A stretch of DNA of 64,000 nucleotides from Corynebacterium doosanense CAU 212 = DSM 45436 (lineage in GTDB: Bacteria; Actinomycetota; Actinomycetes; Mycobacteriales; Mycobacteriaceae): assembly GCF_000767055.1 (NCBI RefSeq), contig NZ_CP006764.1, positions 1,488,001 to 1,552,000 of the forward strand, written 5' to 3'. This document shows positions 41,961 through 55,494 of this stretch, one piece after another; within the stretch, counting starts at the first letter, position 1, and each line of letters opens with the position of its first letter. Both the position numbers and the translations under genes were made by a program. The notes under the pieces are model-generated. The model ran no database searches and was not told the origin of the DNA. It worked only from the letters and a program-made list of their open reading frames with translations.

Positions 41961-43229
41961 ATCGCGGTCGTGGGCGAGCTCGTCGACGCCCTCGAGGATC
42001 TGCACCGCCACGTCCAGCTTGGTGCCGTCGGCGATGTCGCGGACCTCGCCCTCCCGGTTGAGCAGCCAGCCCGCGTTGCGCGCCTGGCCGAACACCCCGC
42101 CGCCGGAGACGTCATTGCACATGAGCAGGTCGCAGCCCTTGCGCTGAATCTTTTGCTGGGCAAGCTCGAGCGGGCTGTGCCCGTCCCCACCGGTCTCGGC
42201 GGCAAAACCCACGATCACCGTGTCGGCCGGGATCTCCCCCTCGTCGCGTGCGGTGACGCTCCACCGGAGAATGTCCGGGTTCTCCACCAGTTCGACGCGG
42301 CTGAGCGCCCCGTCGTCGCTGCCCTTCTTCATCTTCGACGTGGCCTGGGTGGCGGGTCGGAAGTCCGACACCGCGGCCGCCATGATGATCAGGTCCGATG
42401 CCGCGGCCCGCTCCTGCACCGCGCGGTACATCTCCTCGGTGCTCACCACGGGCACGATCTCCGCGCCCGCAGGAGTCGGCAGGGCCACCGTGTTGCCCGC
42501 GACGATGGTCACCTGCGCCCCACGCTGCGCGGCCGCCTCTGCCAGGGCGAATCCCTGTCGCCCCGAGGAGCGGTTGCCGATGTAACGCACCGGGTCGATG
42601 TTCTCCTGGGTGCCGCCGGCGGTGATGAGCACGCGCCTGCCGTCCCAGTCGTGCTCCAGACGACGGCCGGCGAGCAGCGTGCGGCTCAGCTCGGCGATCT
42701 GCTCGGCGTCCGGAAGCCTGCCCGCGCCGGTGTCCGGCCCGGTGAGCCGCCCGTGCGCCGGCTCCATGACGGTGATGCCGCGGCTGCGGAGGATCTCCAC
42801 GTTGGCCCTCGTCGCGGCGTTGTTCCACATCTCGGTGTGCATGGCCGGGGCGACGAGCACGGGGCAGGTGGCCACCAGCACGGTGGCGGTGAGCAGGTCG
42901 TCGGCACGCCCGTGGGCGAGGCGGGCCATAAGGTCGGCGGTGGCCGGGGCGATGACCAGCAGGTCCGCCTCCTGGCCGATGCGCACGTGCCGGACCTCGT
43001 CCACCCCGTCGAACACGGTGGTGGACACCGGGTGGCCGGAGAGCGCCTCGAAGGTGGCCGAACCGACGAACCGCAGCGCCGACTCGGTGGGCACAACCCG
43101 GACGCCGTCGCCCCCCTCGGCGAAGTTACGCACCAGCTGGCAGGCCTTGTACGCGGCGATCCCGCCGCCCACTCCGACGACGATGCGGGCGGTGCGGTCG
43201 GTGCTCTGGTTCGGGCAAGGATCTGACAC
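41958..43229 (-). CDS. coaBC: Bifunctional phosphopantothenoylcysteine decarboxylase / phosphopantothenate-cysteine ligase
   Basis: 423-residue CoaBC (Dfp), two successive steps of coenzyme A synthesis. The flavin-binding CoaC domain starts RIVVGVGGGIAAYKACQLV and has LVAPAMHTEMWNN; the CoaB domain has RRVLITAGGTQENIDPVRYIGNRSSG-type sequence from about 190. GTG at 43229 has GGGGGAA eight bases upstream and is preferred to upstream in-frame starts. A TAGACT -10 box (43281-43276) gives a 40-base leader starting just after the rpoZ terminator. Confidence 0.94.
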   Translation of the reverse strand: MSDPCPNQSTDRTARIVVGVGGGIAAYKACQLVRNFAEGGDGVRVVPTESALRFVGSATFEALSGHPVSTTVFDGVDEVRHVRIGQEADLLVIAPATADLMARLAHGRADDLLTATVLVATCPVLVAPAMHTEMWNNAATRANVEILRSRGITVMEPAHGRLTGPDTGAGRLPDAEQIAELSRTLLAGRRLEHDWDGRRVLITAGGTQENIDPVRYIGNRSSGRQGFALAEAAAQRGAQVTIVAGNTVALPTPAGAEIVPVVSTEEMYRAVQERAAASDLIIMAAAVSDFRPATQATSKMKKGSDDGALSRVELVENPDILRWSVTARDEGEIPADTVIVGFAAETGGDGHSPLELAQQKIQRKGCDLLMCNDVSGGGVFGQARNAGWLLNREGEVRDIADGTKLDVAVQILEGVDELAHDRD

Positions 43230-43275
43230 GGTGGTGATTCCCCCAGGGGTGAGAAGGCGGTGGCTAAGGCTTCCG

Positions 43276-43281
43276 AGTCTA
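43276..43281 (-). promoter_or_regulatory. -10 box TAGACT of coaBC
   Basis: TAGACT on the minus strand, about 47 bases before the coaBC GTG and 15 bases after the rpoZ terminator T-run. The position explains transcription of coaBC-metK separate from the upstream mihF-gmk-rpoZ unit. Confidence 0.5.
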
Positions 43282-43296
43282 GCCACCTCCACACAC

Positions 43297-43344
43297 AAAA
43301 CCGCCCCCACTTCGTCGCACGGTGTGCGTCAGGGGTGGGGGCGG
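43297..43344 (-). terminator. Intrinsic terminator of the mihF-gmk-rpoZ unit
   Basis: Arms CCGCCCCCAC (43301-43310) and GTGGGGGCGG (43335-43344) are perfect complements around 24 bases; on the minus strand the stem is followed by TTTTGTGTG. It lies 24 bases after the rpoZ stop. Confidence 0.85.
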
Positions 43345-43367
43345 CCTCAGAGGAAAAAGACTCGGAC

Positions 43368-43655
43368 TTACTTGCCTTCTTCGTGCTCGAGCAGTCCGGC
43401 CTCGATCTCGCGCAGCGCGATCGAGAGCGGCTTCTCGCCGGGTTCCGGGGTCACCAGCGGGCCGATGAACTCGAAGACGCCGTCGTCCGGCTGCTGGTAG
43501 TAGCTGTTGATCTGGCGCGCGCGCTTGGCGGCGAAGATCGACAGGGCGTACTTGGAGGACACGGTGTCCAACAGGTCGTCGATCGGCGGACCGGTGATGC
43601 CTGACGGCGGGTCATAGACCGGCTCGGGCTTGGTCTCGTTGTTCGGGTTGGTCAC
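43368..43655 (-). CDS. rpoZ: RNA polymerase omega subunit
   Basis: 95-residue omega subunit, stabilizing beta-prime in RNA polymerase. The family core [35 protein letters not shown] begins near residue 20. Two GTGs six bases apart could start it; the downstream one (43655) has AGGAG nine bases before it, while the upstream one (43661) is too close. Follows gmk by 19 bases. Confidence 0.93.
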   Translation of the reverse strand: MTNPNNETKPEPVYDPPSGITGPPIDDLLDTVSSKYALSIFAAKRARQINSYYQQPDDGVFEFIGPLVTPEPGEKPLSIALREIEAGLLEHEEGK

Positions 43656-43674
43656 TTGCACCTACTCCTGATTG

Positions 43675-44286
43675 TCATTCATTTGAGTCACGGGGTCCCA
43701 GCGTCTCAGCGTCGAAGCTTCCCAGCAGGATTGCGCTGATGTCTCCGACGGCGGCATCGACGTCGTCGTTGACCACCACGTGGTCGAACTCGTCCTTGTG
43801 GGCGAGCTCCTCCTCCGCTGTTCGCAGGCGCCGGGAGATGACCTCTTCCGACTCGGTCCCCCGCCCGGTGAGGCGCTCCACGAGCTCCTCCCAGGACGGC
43901 GGGGCGAGAAAGACGGTGACCGCGTCCGGCTTGAGTTCCTTGATGGCGCGGGCGCCTTCAAGGTCGACCTCCACCAGGACGGGTCGGCCCTCGTCCAGCG
44001 CTGCGTTGACCGGATAAGCCGGTGTGCCGGAGCGTTGGAGTCCGCCGTGGATGTCGGCCCATTCCAGCATCTCGCCGTTCTCGATCCGCTGCTGGAACAG
44101 TTCGGGAGTGACGAAGAAATAGTCCACCCCGTCACTTTCCCCGGGACGAGGCGAACGAGTGGTCATGGAGACGCTGAAATAGAGATTGTCCACGGCAGCG
44201 CGCAGCCGAGATACCACTGTGGATTTCCCGACGGCCGAGGGTCCGGCTAGGACGATCAGGCGACCCCGGGGGTTGTCGCCAGCCAT
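43675..44286 (-). CDS. gmk: Guanylate kinase
   Basis: 203-residue GMP kinase. P-loop [11 protein letters not shown] near 15-25, GMP-binding [20 protein letters not shown] near 40-59, and [13 protein letters not shown] near 100. It starts 3 bases after mihF. About 12 C-terminal residues extend beyond the typical fold. Confidence 0.96.
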   Translation of the reverse strand: MAGDNPRGRLIVLAGPSAVGKSTVVSRLRAAVDNLYFSVSMTTRSPRPGESDGVDYFFVTPELFQQRIENGEMLEWADIHGGLQRSGTPAYPVNAALDEGRPVLVEVDLEGARAIKELKPDAVTVFLAPPSWEELVERLTGRGTESEEVISRRLRTAEEELAHKDEFDHVVVNDDVDAAVGDISAILLGSFDAETLGPRDSNE

Positions 44287-44289
44287 AAA

Positions 44290-44613
44290 TTAATCCTCGG
44301 AGAAGCCGAAGCGCTCGAGCAGAGCGCGACGCTGGCGCTCGCCGAGGCCGCGCAGGCGGCGGGTCTGGGCAATCTCGAGCTCGTCCATGATCTCCTTGGC
44401 CTTGACCTTGCCGACCTTGGGGAGAGCTTCGAGGATCGCGGAGACCTTGGTCTTGCCGATGATCTCGTCGGTCTCAGCCTTGTCCAGGACCTCTTTGAGG
44501 TTGGTTCCGCCGCGCTTGAGCTCAGCCTTGAGTTCAGCGCGGGCCTTGCGAGCCTCAGCAGCCTTAGCGAGCGCGGCCTTGCGCTGCTCGTCGGTCAACT
44601 TGGGAAGGGCCAC
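44290..44613 (-). CDS. mihF: Integration host factor, actinobacterial type (mIHF)
   Basis: 107-residue nucleoid-associated protein. A long basic N-terminal helix (TDEQRKAALAKAAEARKARAE) is followed by a helix-hairpin-helix/H2TH domain (LEALPKVGKVKAKEIMDELE, RLRGLGERQRRALLERFG). It binds and bends DNA. GTG at 44613 has GGAGG before it; a longer upstream frame is excluded by family length. The mihF-gmk-rpoZ order is conserved in Actinobacteria. Confidence 0.95.
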   Translation of the reverse strand: MALPKLTDEQRKAALAKAAEARKARAELKAELKRGGTNLKEVLDKAETDEIIGKTKVSAILEALPKVGKVKAKEIMDELEIAQTRRLRGLGERQRRALLERFGFSED

Positions 44614-44817
44614 GGGGTTCCTCCGTTTTCGATTCTTGAGTAGTGGTCTGTTGGACGTTACCGCCCGGTGCTCAGCAGCCGTCTGACCTGCAACTACGGA
44701 TAGTTTTAGGATCTTTCGGCACTGACTCCGGGCAAGTCTAGCACCGTGGTCGGCCAACGCGGCATTCCCCACCCGTAAACTGCCACGTCAGGGCACTAAG
44801 GCGGGGAAACTGCCTGG
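44614..44817. promoter_or_regulatory. mihF upstream region and pyrF 3' repeats
   Basis: 204 bases without a gene. On the minus strand TAGACT (44740-44735) is a plausible mihF -10 box with a leader of about 115 bases. At the pyrF end, CGTAAACTG (44774-44782) is the complement of CAGTTTACG (44819-44827), and AAACTGCC-N2-GTCAG occurs twice as direct repeats 30 bases apart (44777-44791 and 44807-44821). These could form a weak terminator for pyrF, but no T-run follows. Confidence 0.45.
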
Positions 44818-45638
44818 TCAGTTTACGTCGGTCGCCGGGAAGTCCCGGGCCGCCTCCAGAGCCTGTTTCCGCAGGGAGACGGGGTCCGGACCAGCGCCGA
44901 GCACGGAACGTGACACATTGGCGATGGCGAGGTGCTCCACCCCTGCCGCAATCCGCGCCACGTCCGCCGCCCCGGCGCCCTGGGCACCGACTCCGGGCAT
45001 GAGCACCGGACCGGCGAGACGGGAGAGATCGGGGGGCGTATCGACGGTCGCGCCAACCACCACCCCTATCGACCCGGTCGTCTGCCCGGCGTTGAGCTCC
45101 GCGCAGCGATCCACTACTGACTGGGCGATGCTCCGCCCGTCCGGACCCGCGGTGTTCTGCAGACCGGGCGCCTCCGGGTTGGAGGTGGCGGCGAGCACGA
45201 ACACTCCCCCGCCGGTGCGCCGGGAGGCCTCGAACACCGGGGCCAGCGAATCCACGCCGAGGTAGGGCGAGACGGTGACGGCGTCGCTACGCAGCGGCGA
45301 GGTCTCCCCCAGCCACGCGTCGGCGTAACCGGCCATCGTGGAGCCGATGTCGCCGCGTTTGGCGTCGGCCACGGTGAGTGTCCCCGCCTCGCGCAGGGCG
45401 GCCAGGGTCTCCTCGAGCACCACAAACCCCGCGGAGCCGAAGCGCTCGAAGAACGCCACCTGGGGTTTGACCAGGGCGACGTGGCCGGCGAAGGCCTCGA
45501 CGCACCGCTGCGAGAACTCGCGCAGGCCGGCGACGTCATCGCCCAGCCCCCAGGAATCCAGCAGCGCCGCGTGGGGGTCGATGCCCACGCACAGCCGGCC
45601 ATGTTCCCGGGTCGCTGTCAGCAGCCGCTCGCCGAAGC

Positions 45639-45642
<4 letters not shown>
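44818..45642 (-). CDS. pyrF: Orotidine 5'-phosphate decarboxylase
   Basis: 274-residue OMP decarboxylase of the actinobacterial (type 2) group; last step to UMP. Catalytic motif [12 protein letters not shown] near 97, N-terminal [16 protein letters not shown] near 17, and C-terminal [13 protein letters not shown]. It overlaps carB by four bases and ends the pyr cluster. Confidence 0.95.
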
Positions 45643-48980
<3,338 letters not shown>

Positions 48981-49001
48981 GTGGTGAGTGATCCTTCGTG
49001 C

Positions 49002-50150
49002 TTACTTGGCGTTCGGCGAGTGGTTGCTCATCAGGTCGATGAACTGGTCAAACAGGGGGTTCGCGTCGTGGGGTCCGGCGGCGGACTCGGGGTGGTACTG
49101 CACCGAGTAGGCCAGGCCGCTGTCCAGGGCGACGCCCTCGACGCAGTCGTCGTTGAGGCAGGAGTGGGTGACCGTGGCGGGTCCGAAGTCGGTGTCGAAC
49201 TGCTCGCCGGGCTTGCCGCTGAGCGCGAAGCCGTGGTTCTGCGAGGTGATGTCGATCTTGCCGGTGACGTGGTTGATCACGGGCACGTTGATGCCGCGGT
49301 GGCCGAACTTGAGTTTGTAGGTGTCCAGGCCCAGCGCGCGGCCGAGGATCTGGTTGCCGAAGCAGATGCCGAACAGCGGGATCTTCTCCTCGATGATGTC
49401 GCGCGTGACGGCGACCATCTCGTCCGCGGTGCCGGGGTCGCCGGGGCCGTTGGAGATGAACACGCCGTCGGGCTGGTACTCGCGCACCTTCTCCAGCGAG
49501 GTGCCGGCGGGCACGACGACCGTCTCGATGCCGCGCTGGGCGAAGTGCCTCGGCGTGGCGGACTTGATGCCCATGTCGTAGGCGACGACGGTGTACTTCT
49601 TCTCCCCCTCCGCGGGGATGGTGTACGGCTCGTCGGTGCTCACCTCGGCGGCGAGGTCGAGGCCGGCCATGGAGGGCTGGGCCCGCACGATCTCGATGAG
49701 CTTCTCGACGGGCTGGTCAGCGTCCTCGCCGGAGAACAGCCCGGCGGCGACGGAGCCGAAGTTGCGCAGGTGGCGCACGATGGTGCGGGTGTCCACGCCC
49801 TCGATGCCGATGACGCCCTGCTTCTCCATCTCCTCGGCCAGCGTGCGCTCTGCACGCCAGTTGGAGACGCGCTTGGACAGGTCGCGCACGGCCAGGCCGG
49901 CGACCCAGATCTTGCCGCTGACGGACTCGGAGTCCTCGTCGTTCCAGCCGGTGTTGCCGATCTGCGGCGCGGCGGCGACGACGATCTGGCGGTGGTAGGA
50001 GGGGTCGGTCATCGTCTCCTGGTAGCCGGTCATGGCGGTGGTGAAGACGGCTTCACCGAGCGATGTGCCCCTGGCGCCGAAGGGGCGGCCGACGAAGGTG
50101 CGTCCGTCGGCGAGGACGAGGACGGCCCGGGGGCGGGTGGAGGTGCTCAC
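49002..50150 (-). CDS. carA: Carbamoyl-phosphate synthase small subunit
   Basis: 382-residue glutaminase subunit supplying ammonia to CarB. The class I amidotransferase triad is visible: Cys in PLFGICFGNQILGRA near 276, His/Glu in QYHPESAAGPHD near 360. N-terminal LVLADGRTFVGRPFGA is typical. GTG at 50150 with GAAAGG upstream is chosen; a longer frame would run into the gap after pyrC. Part of pyrR-B-C-carAB-pyrF. Confidence 0.96.
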   Translation of the reverse strand: MSTSTRPRAVLVLADGRTFVGRPFGARGTSLGEAVFTTAMTGYQETMTDPSYHRQIVVAAAPQIGNTGWNDEDSESVSGKIWVAGLAVRDLSKRVSNWRAERTLAEEMEKQGVIGIEGVDTRTIVRHLRNFGSVAAGLFSGEDADQPVEKLIEIVRAQPSMAGLDLAAEVSTDEPYTIPAEGEKKYTVVAYDMGIKSATPRHFAQRGIETVVVPAGTSLEKVREYQPDGVFISNGPGDPGTADEMVAVTRDIIEEKIPLFGICFGNQILGRALGLDTYKLKFGHRGINVPVINHVTGKIDITSQNHGFALSGKPGEQFDTDFGPATVTHSCLNDDCVEGVALDSGLAYSVQYHPESAAGPHDANPLFDQFIDLMSNHSPNAK

Positions 50151-50193
50151 TTGATGTTGGCCTTTCGGTGCAGGTTGTTCAGCATGAGGTGTT

Positions 50194-51482
<1,289 letters not shown>

Positions 51483-51486
<4 letters not shown>

Positions 51487-52430
51487 GGTGTGAGCTCCTT
51501 CGGGCTGGCGATGAGGGTGAACAGCACGGCCATGCGCACATGCACGCCGTTGGCGACCTGGCGCAGGATCTGTCCGCGTTCGGAGTCGGCCACGCCATAG
51601 TTGATCTCCATGCCGCGCAGCATCGGGCCCGGGTGCATGATGATCGCTCCCGGCTTCAGCGCGCGCTCGCGCTCACGACTGAGGCCGAAGTAGGTGGCGT
51701 ATTCGCGTTGCGACGGAAAGAATCCGCCGTTCATGCGCTCCGCCTGAACCCGCAGCATCATGACCACGTCAGCGCTCTTCACCTCAGTATCGAAGTCCTG
51801 CGAGACGCGTACCGGCCACTGCTGCATACCGGTGGGCAGCAGGCTGTTGGGCGCCACCAGCACGACCTCAGCGCCGAGCTTGGTCAGCAGGTCAACGTTC
51901 GAACGCACCACCCGAGAATGCAAGCAGTCGCCGACGATGAGCACCTTGCGGCCGTTCAGGTCGCCGAGCTGCTGGCGCATGGTCACGGCGTCGAGAAGCG
52001 CCTGCGTCGGGTGCTGGTGCTGGCCGTCGCCGGCGTTGATCACGCTGGGACCGTTGCCACCCGGGGCAACCCACTCGGCCAGGAGGTTCGCCGCGCCCGA
52101 GGACGGGTGGCGCATGATGATCGCGTCCGCGCCGATTGCCGAGAGAGTCAAGCCCGTGTCCTTGAGCGATTCGCCCTTCTTCACCGAGGAGGTCGACGCC
52201 GACAGGTTGATCACGTCCGCGCTCATCCACTTGCCCGCGACCTCAAAGGAGGACCGGGTTCGGGTGGAGTTCTCATAGAACAGGGTGAAGATCGTCCGCC
52301 CACGCAGGGTGGGCAGCTTCTTGATCTCCCGGTCGAGCAGCGTCTCCCGGAAACGATCCGCCTCGTCCATGAGGCCGACGATCTCGTTCCTGGACAGGCT
52401 CGCGATATCGAGCAGATGTTTCATGGGCAT
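51483..52430 (-). CDS. pyrB: Aspartate carbamoyltransferase catalytic subunit
   Basis: 315-residue transferase for the first committed pyrimidine step. Carbamoyl-phosphate motif [11 protein letters not shown] near 53-63, and HPTQALLD near 137. No regulatory pyrI follows, as usual outside enterics. It begins directly after the pyrR stop. Confidence 0.97.
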
Positions 52431-52997
52431 TTATCCTTCCGCCCGGACGAGTTCGACGCCGTCGCGGCCATCTATGGCTTCGAAGTACACCCGCACGTCC
52501 TCCGCGCGGGCCGTGGGAATATTCTTGCCCACATAGTCGGCGCGGATCGGCAGCTCCCGGTGGCCGCGGTCGACGAGGACAGCGAGCTGGATCTTCGCGG
52601 GGCGTCCCAGGTCGGCGAGAGCGTCGAACGCCGCGCGGATGGTGCGGCCGGAAAACAGGACGTCGTCGACAAGCACGACCACCGCCCCGTCGACGCCGCC
52701 GGCCGGAATGCGGGTGGGCAAGAGGGCGCGGTGTGGCTTGCTGCGCAGGTCATCGCGGTAGAGCGTGATGTCCAGCGAACCTGTGGGGATGGTTTGGCCG
52801 GAGAATTCCTCGATCCGGGCCGCGAGCATCTCCGCCAGCGGGACACCGCCCGAGGGGATGCCCAGGAGAACTACAATCGGCGCCTCTTCCGAGTCGAGCG
52901 CAGTGTTCTCGATGATCTGGTGCGCGATGCGTGCGACCGTGCGTGCGACGTCGTCGGAACTGAGCAGTTCCGTCGGATGCGCTGGTGCTTCACTCAT
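52431..52997 (-). CDS. pyrR: PyrR bifunctional regulator / uracil phosphoribosyltransferase
   Basis: 188-residue type I phosphoribosyltransferase that also binds pyr mRNA when UMP is high. PRPP loop [18 protein letters not shown] near 106-123. ATG at 52997 follows a strong AAAGGAGG; longer frames upstream lack support. First gene of the pyr cluster; the leader 52998-53054 contains a candidate PyrR-binding hairpin that can mask the ribosome-binding site. Confidence 0.95.
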   Translation of the reverse strand: MSEAPAHPTELLSSDDVARTVARIAHQIIENTALDSEEAPIVVLLGIPSGGVPLAEMLAARIEEFSGQTIPTGSLDITLYRDDLRSKPHRALLPTRIPAGGVDGAVVVLVDDVLFSGRTIRAAFDALADLGRPAKIQLAVLVDRGHRELPIRADYVGKNIPTARAEDVRVYFEAIDGRDGVELVRAEG

Positions 52998-53066
52998 CGT
53001 GGCCTCCTTTCCCGCCTCACTGTGCGGTCCGTTAAAGGATGGTGAATCGAAGTCCCGAAGAATATA
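52998..53066 (-). promoter_or_regulatory. pyrR promoter and candidate PyrR-responsive RNA element
   Basis: On the minus strand TATATT (53066-53061) is a -10 box giving a leader of about 57 bases. In this leader, UCCUUU (complement of 53034-53039) can pair with AAAGGA of the Shine-Dalgarno sequence (53005-53010). Inside, CCGC (53024-53027) pairs with GCGG (53012-53015) around an eight-base loop, producing CAGUGAGGC, which fits the CNGNGAGGY part of known PyrR binding loops. PyrR binding would favour the fold that hides the ribosome-binding site. Confidence 0.6.
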
Positions 53067-53081
53067 GCACGTCTGCTTACG

Positions 53082-53087
53082 TAGTGT
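53082..53087 (+). promoter_or_regulatory. -10 box TAGTGT of the epimerase-like gene, leaderless start
   Basis: TAGTGT followed by six bases and ATG at 53094, with no Shine-Dalgarno. Divergent from the pyrR -10 box 16 bases away, so the two promoters share upstream DNA. Confidence 0.55.
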
Positions 53088-53093
53088 GGGGCT

Positions 53094-54425
53094 ATGTCGT
53101 TCACTGCGGATCAGCTCATCAATTTTCCTCGCGACCTCGTCTGGAACTACCACACTCGTTCCGGAGCGGTCACCCGCCTGACCCCTGGGTTCCTGCCGAT
53201 GCGCCCGGTTACCGAGGCAAACAGCCTGCGCGGTGGGATGACGGTGTTTTCTCTTCCCGGCGGGCTGCGGTGGAACGCGCAGCACCTCCCAGAGGGTTAT
53301 GTCGAGGGGTCCTCATTCCGGGATATCTGCGTAAATTCCCCGCTGAGGCAGATCACTCAATGGACACACACCCACAACTTCTCGGATGATCCTTCGGGAG
53401 GCACACGAATCACCGACGAGGTGTCCACGCGCATCCCCGAGCGGCTGCTCCGCCCAGCCTTCGCCTACCGGCAGCACCAGCTCGAGCAGGACCTGGCGTT
53501 CCTCGCCCGTCAATCCTCCACTCCCCTGACCATCGCCATGACGGGCTCGTCGGGCACCGTCGGCTCGGCGCTGTGGGCGCTGCTCACCGTCGCGGGGCAC
53601 ACGATAATACCGCTCGTGCGGGGCGAGGCTTCAGACGGCGAGCGGCACTGGGACATGAACAGCCCTGCACCGGAGCTTCTCCACGGCGTCGACGTCCTCG
53701 TCCATCTCGCCGGCGAGCCGATCTTCGGCCGGTTCAACGACAGCCACAAAGCAAAGATCTACGCCTCCCGAGTCGGGCCGACCCGGCGACTGGCCGAGAT
53801 CGTGGCCTCGAGTCCCCAGGTGAGCGCCATGATCAGTGCGTCTGCCATCGGCTACTACGGTGCCGAGCGCGGAGACGAGCCGCTCGACGAGGACTCCGCA
53901 CCCGGCGAGGATTTTCTCGCCCACGTGGTCACCGACTGGGAAAACGCGACCGCCCCTGCCGAAAGGGCCGGCAAGCGGGTGGTTACGGTGCGCACGGGGA
54001 TCGTCCTGTCCGGCGGAGGCGGGATGCTTCCGCTGCTGTCTGCGGCTATATCTACCGGGCTCGGCGGTCCGTTCGGGGACGGCCGCATGTGGATGTCCTG
54101 GATCGCGCTCGATGACCTCACCGACATCTATGCCACGGCGGTCGTCGATTCCGGGCTGACAGGCCCGGTCAATGCCGTCGCACCACACCCGGTGCGCAAC
54201 CGGGGCTTGGTCAAGGCGCTGGGCCGGGAGCTGCACCGCCCGGCTTTCGTGCCGCTGCCCAAGTTTGCCCCGGCCGTGCTGCTCGGCCGCGACGGCGCGC
54301 GGGAGCTGGCGCTCGCCGACCAGCGGGTGTCGAACACGGCCCTGGCTGCCCGTGGACACTTTTACCGCTATCCCGATTTGGCAGGCGCACTGGCGCACGA
54401 GTTGGGCGGCCAGTCCCTGGCCTAG
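53094..54425 (+). CDS. TIGR01777-family epimerase with N-terminal SRPBCC-like domain
   Basis: 443-residue two-domain protein. Residues 1-140 resemble an SRPBCC/START-type ligand-binding fold (aromatic-rich beta sequence); residues about 145-440 form an atypical NAD(P)-binding epimerase with [15 protein letters not shown] (Rossmann), [19 protein letters not shown] and a C-terminal DUF1731-like end ([35 protein letters not shown]). Such fusions occur in Corynebacteriales; substrate unknown. The stop codon lies inside a 9-bp tandem repeat array. Divergent from pyrR. Confidence 0.88.
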   Translation: MSFTADQLINFPRDLVWNYHTRSGAVTRLTPGFLPMRPVTEANSLRGGMTVFSLPGGLRWNAQHLPEGYVEGSSFRDICVNSPLRQITQWTHTHNFSDDPSGGTRITDEVSTRIPERLLRPAFAYRQHQLEQDLAFLARQSSTPLTIAMTGSSGTVGSALWALLTVAGHTIIPLVRGEASDGERHWDMNSPAPELLHGVDVLVHLAGEPIFGRFNDSHKAKIYASRVGPTRRLAEIVASSPQVSAMISASAIGYYGAERGDEPLDEDSAPGEDFLAHVVTDWENATAPAERAGKRVVTVRTGIVLSGGGGMLPLLSAAISTGLGGPFGDGRMWMSWIALDDLTDIYATAVVDSGLTGPVNAVAPHPVRNRGLVKALGRELHRPAFVPLPKFAPAVLLGRDGARELALADQRVSNTALAARGHFYRYPDLAGALAHELGGQSLA

Positions 54426-54479
54426 CTGGCCTGGCTGGCCTGGCTGGCCTGGCTGGCCTGGCTGGCCTGGCTGGCCTGG
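54417..54479 (+). repeat. 9-bp minisatellite containing the stop codon
   Basis: Seven tandem 9-bp units. The first is CTGGCCTAG and encodes Leu-Ala-stop, ending the epimerase-like gene; the next six are perfect CTGGCCTGG and would read Leu-Ala-Trp if translated. Only one base (A versus G) separates the stop unit from the others. Unit length is a multiple of three, so copy-number change keeps frame. Confidence 0.95.
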
Positions 54480-54637
54480 GACTCGATGGCCGGTGCCCCG
54501 GGAGTCGGTCTTGAGCACACCTTCCGAAAGCTCGACGACTTAAGGGCGCGCCGTTAAGACCAACGCGTGGGAGGGAGGCCAACCACCCGCGACCGCATAG
54601 GGTGAGTATCAGACTGCCCCGACCGAGGAAAGGCACC

Positions 54638-55075
54638 ATGGAAAACGACGACATCGCCGAGGTCACCCTCGAGCGCATCGAGGAGATCCTCCTTACCGAG
54701 GGCATCGAGTGCGTGCAGGAGGGCCGGGTCCTGCGCACCGGCTACTCCAACTCCGCCATCGCGCTGACCATCGACAACGACCGCCTCGTCTGCGACTCAC
54801 TGTGGCGCGGGCAGGTGGCTCTCAGCGACGGAGCTGGCCTCATGCACGCGCTCAATCAGTGGAACCAGAACCAGATCGCACCGACGCTGCGCTTCTTCGA
54901 GCAGGAGGGCTCGCACCTCGTGGTCAGCGCGTATCGCCAAGCCAACGTCAGCGAGGGCCTGAGCCACGACCAGCTCGGCGCCTTCGTCCTCTCCTGCCTG
55001 GAGACCATCGACGCGGCGTTCTCCTACGTCGAGCAGCAGTTCCCCGAACTCGTTACCTGGAGGTACCAGTCATGA
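54638..55075 (+). CDS. YbjN-domain protein
   Basis: 145-residue protein of the YbjN/type III chaperone-like fold: beta-rich N-terminal half (LERIEEILLTEGIECVQEG, SAIALTIDNDRLVCDSLWRG) and helical C-terminal part (SHDQLGAFVLSCLETIDAAFSYVEQQFPEL). GAGGAAAGG precedes the ATG at 54638. It overlaps the next gene as ATGA. Two adjacent YbjN genes occur at this position in C. glutamicum. Function unknown, perhaps a chaperone-like partner. Confidence 0.82.
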   Translation: MENDDIAEVTLERIEEILLTEGIECVQEGRVLRTGYSNSAIALTIDNDRLVCDSLWRGQVALSDGAGLMHALNQWNQNQIAPTLRFFEQEGSHLVVSAYRQANVSEGLSHDQLGAFVLSCLETIDAAFSYVEQQFPELVTWRYQS

Positions 55076-55494
55076 ATCCCGTGGACCAGCCACGAGTCAT
55101 CGACGCGATGGCCCGCCTCTGCGTGACCCTCGAATCCGAGGAAAACTCCCCCGCCGCGACCGCCAACCTCAACGGCTTCCCCGTCACCTTCGCCGCCATC
55201 GGCTCGGTGGTCATCGTCCGCGCCGACAGGCTCTCGGACACTCCGTCCTCGGCTGGCGACGCCACGCTGTATCTGGCCGCCAACCACGTCAACAGCATCC
55301 AGATGGAGGCTTCGGCCGCCGTCCTCGACTACGCCGACACCCTCATCGCCCGCACGGAGCACGAGATCTTCTCCGCCGCCGGCATGAGCGACGCGCAGCT
55401 CGACGCCGCGCTCGAGGTGGCCGTCGACGGCGTTCTGCACATCCAGGACACCCTGCAGGTCGTGGCGGAGCAGTTCGCCGCTAGCTCTTCTTGA
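55072..55494 (+). CDS. Second YbjN-like protein
   Basis: 140-residue protein, likely paralogue or partner of the preceding gene: PRVIDAMARLCVTLESEE at the start and a C-terminal amphipathic helix (DAALEVAVDGVLHIQDTLQVVAEQF). Start ATG overlaps the upstream stop (ATGA), so translation is coupled. Its last 14 bases overlap the 3' end of the convergent ppk2 gene. Function unknown. Confidence 0.8.
   Translation: MNPVDQPRVIDAMARLCVTLESEENSPAATANLNGFPVTFAAIGSVVIVRADRLSDTPSSAGDATLYLAANHVNSIQMEASAAVLDYADTLIARTEHEIFSAAGMSDAQLDAALEVAVDGVLHIQDTLQVVAEQFAASSS

Noticed and set aside
43297..43344. Terminator for coaBC
   Set aside because: The T-run lies on the minus strand after rpoZ, upstream of coaBC, so it ends the rpoZ transcript instead.
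54417..54479. CRISPR-like repeat array
   Set aside because: The units are 9 bp and contiguous without spacers; it is a minisatellite.
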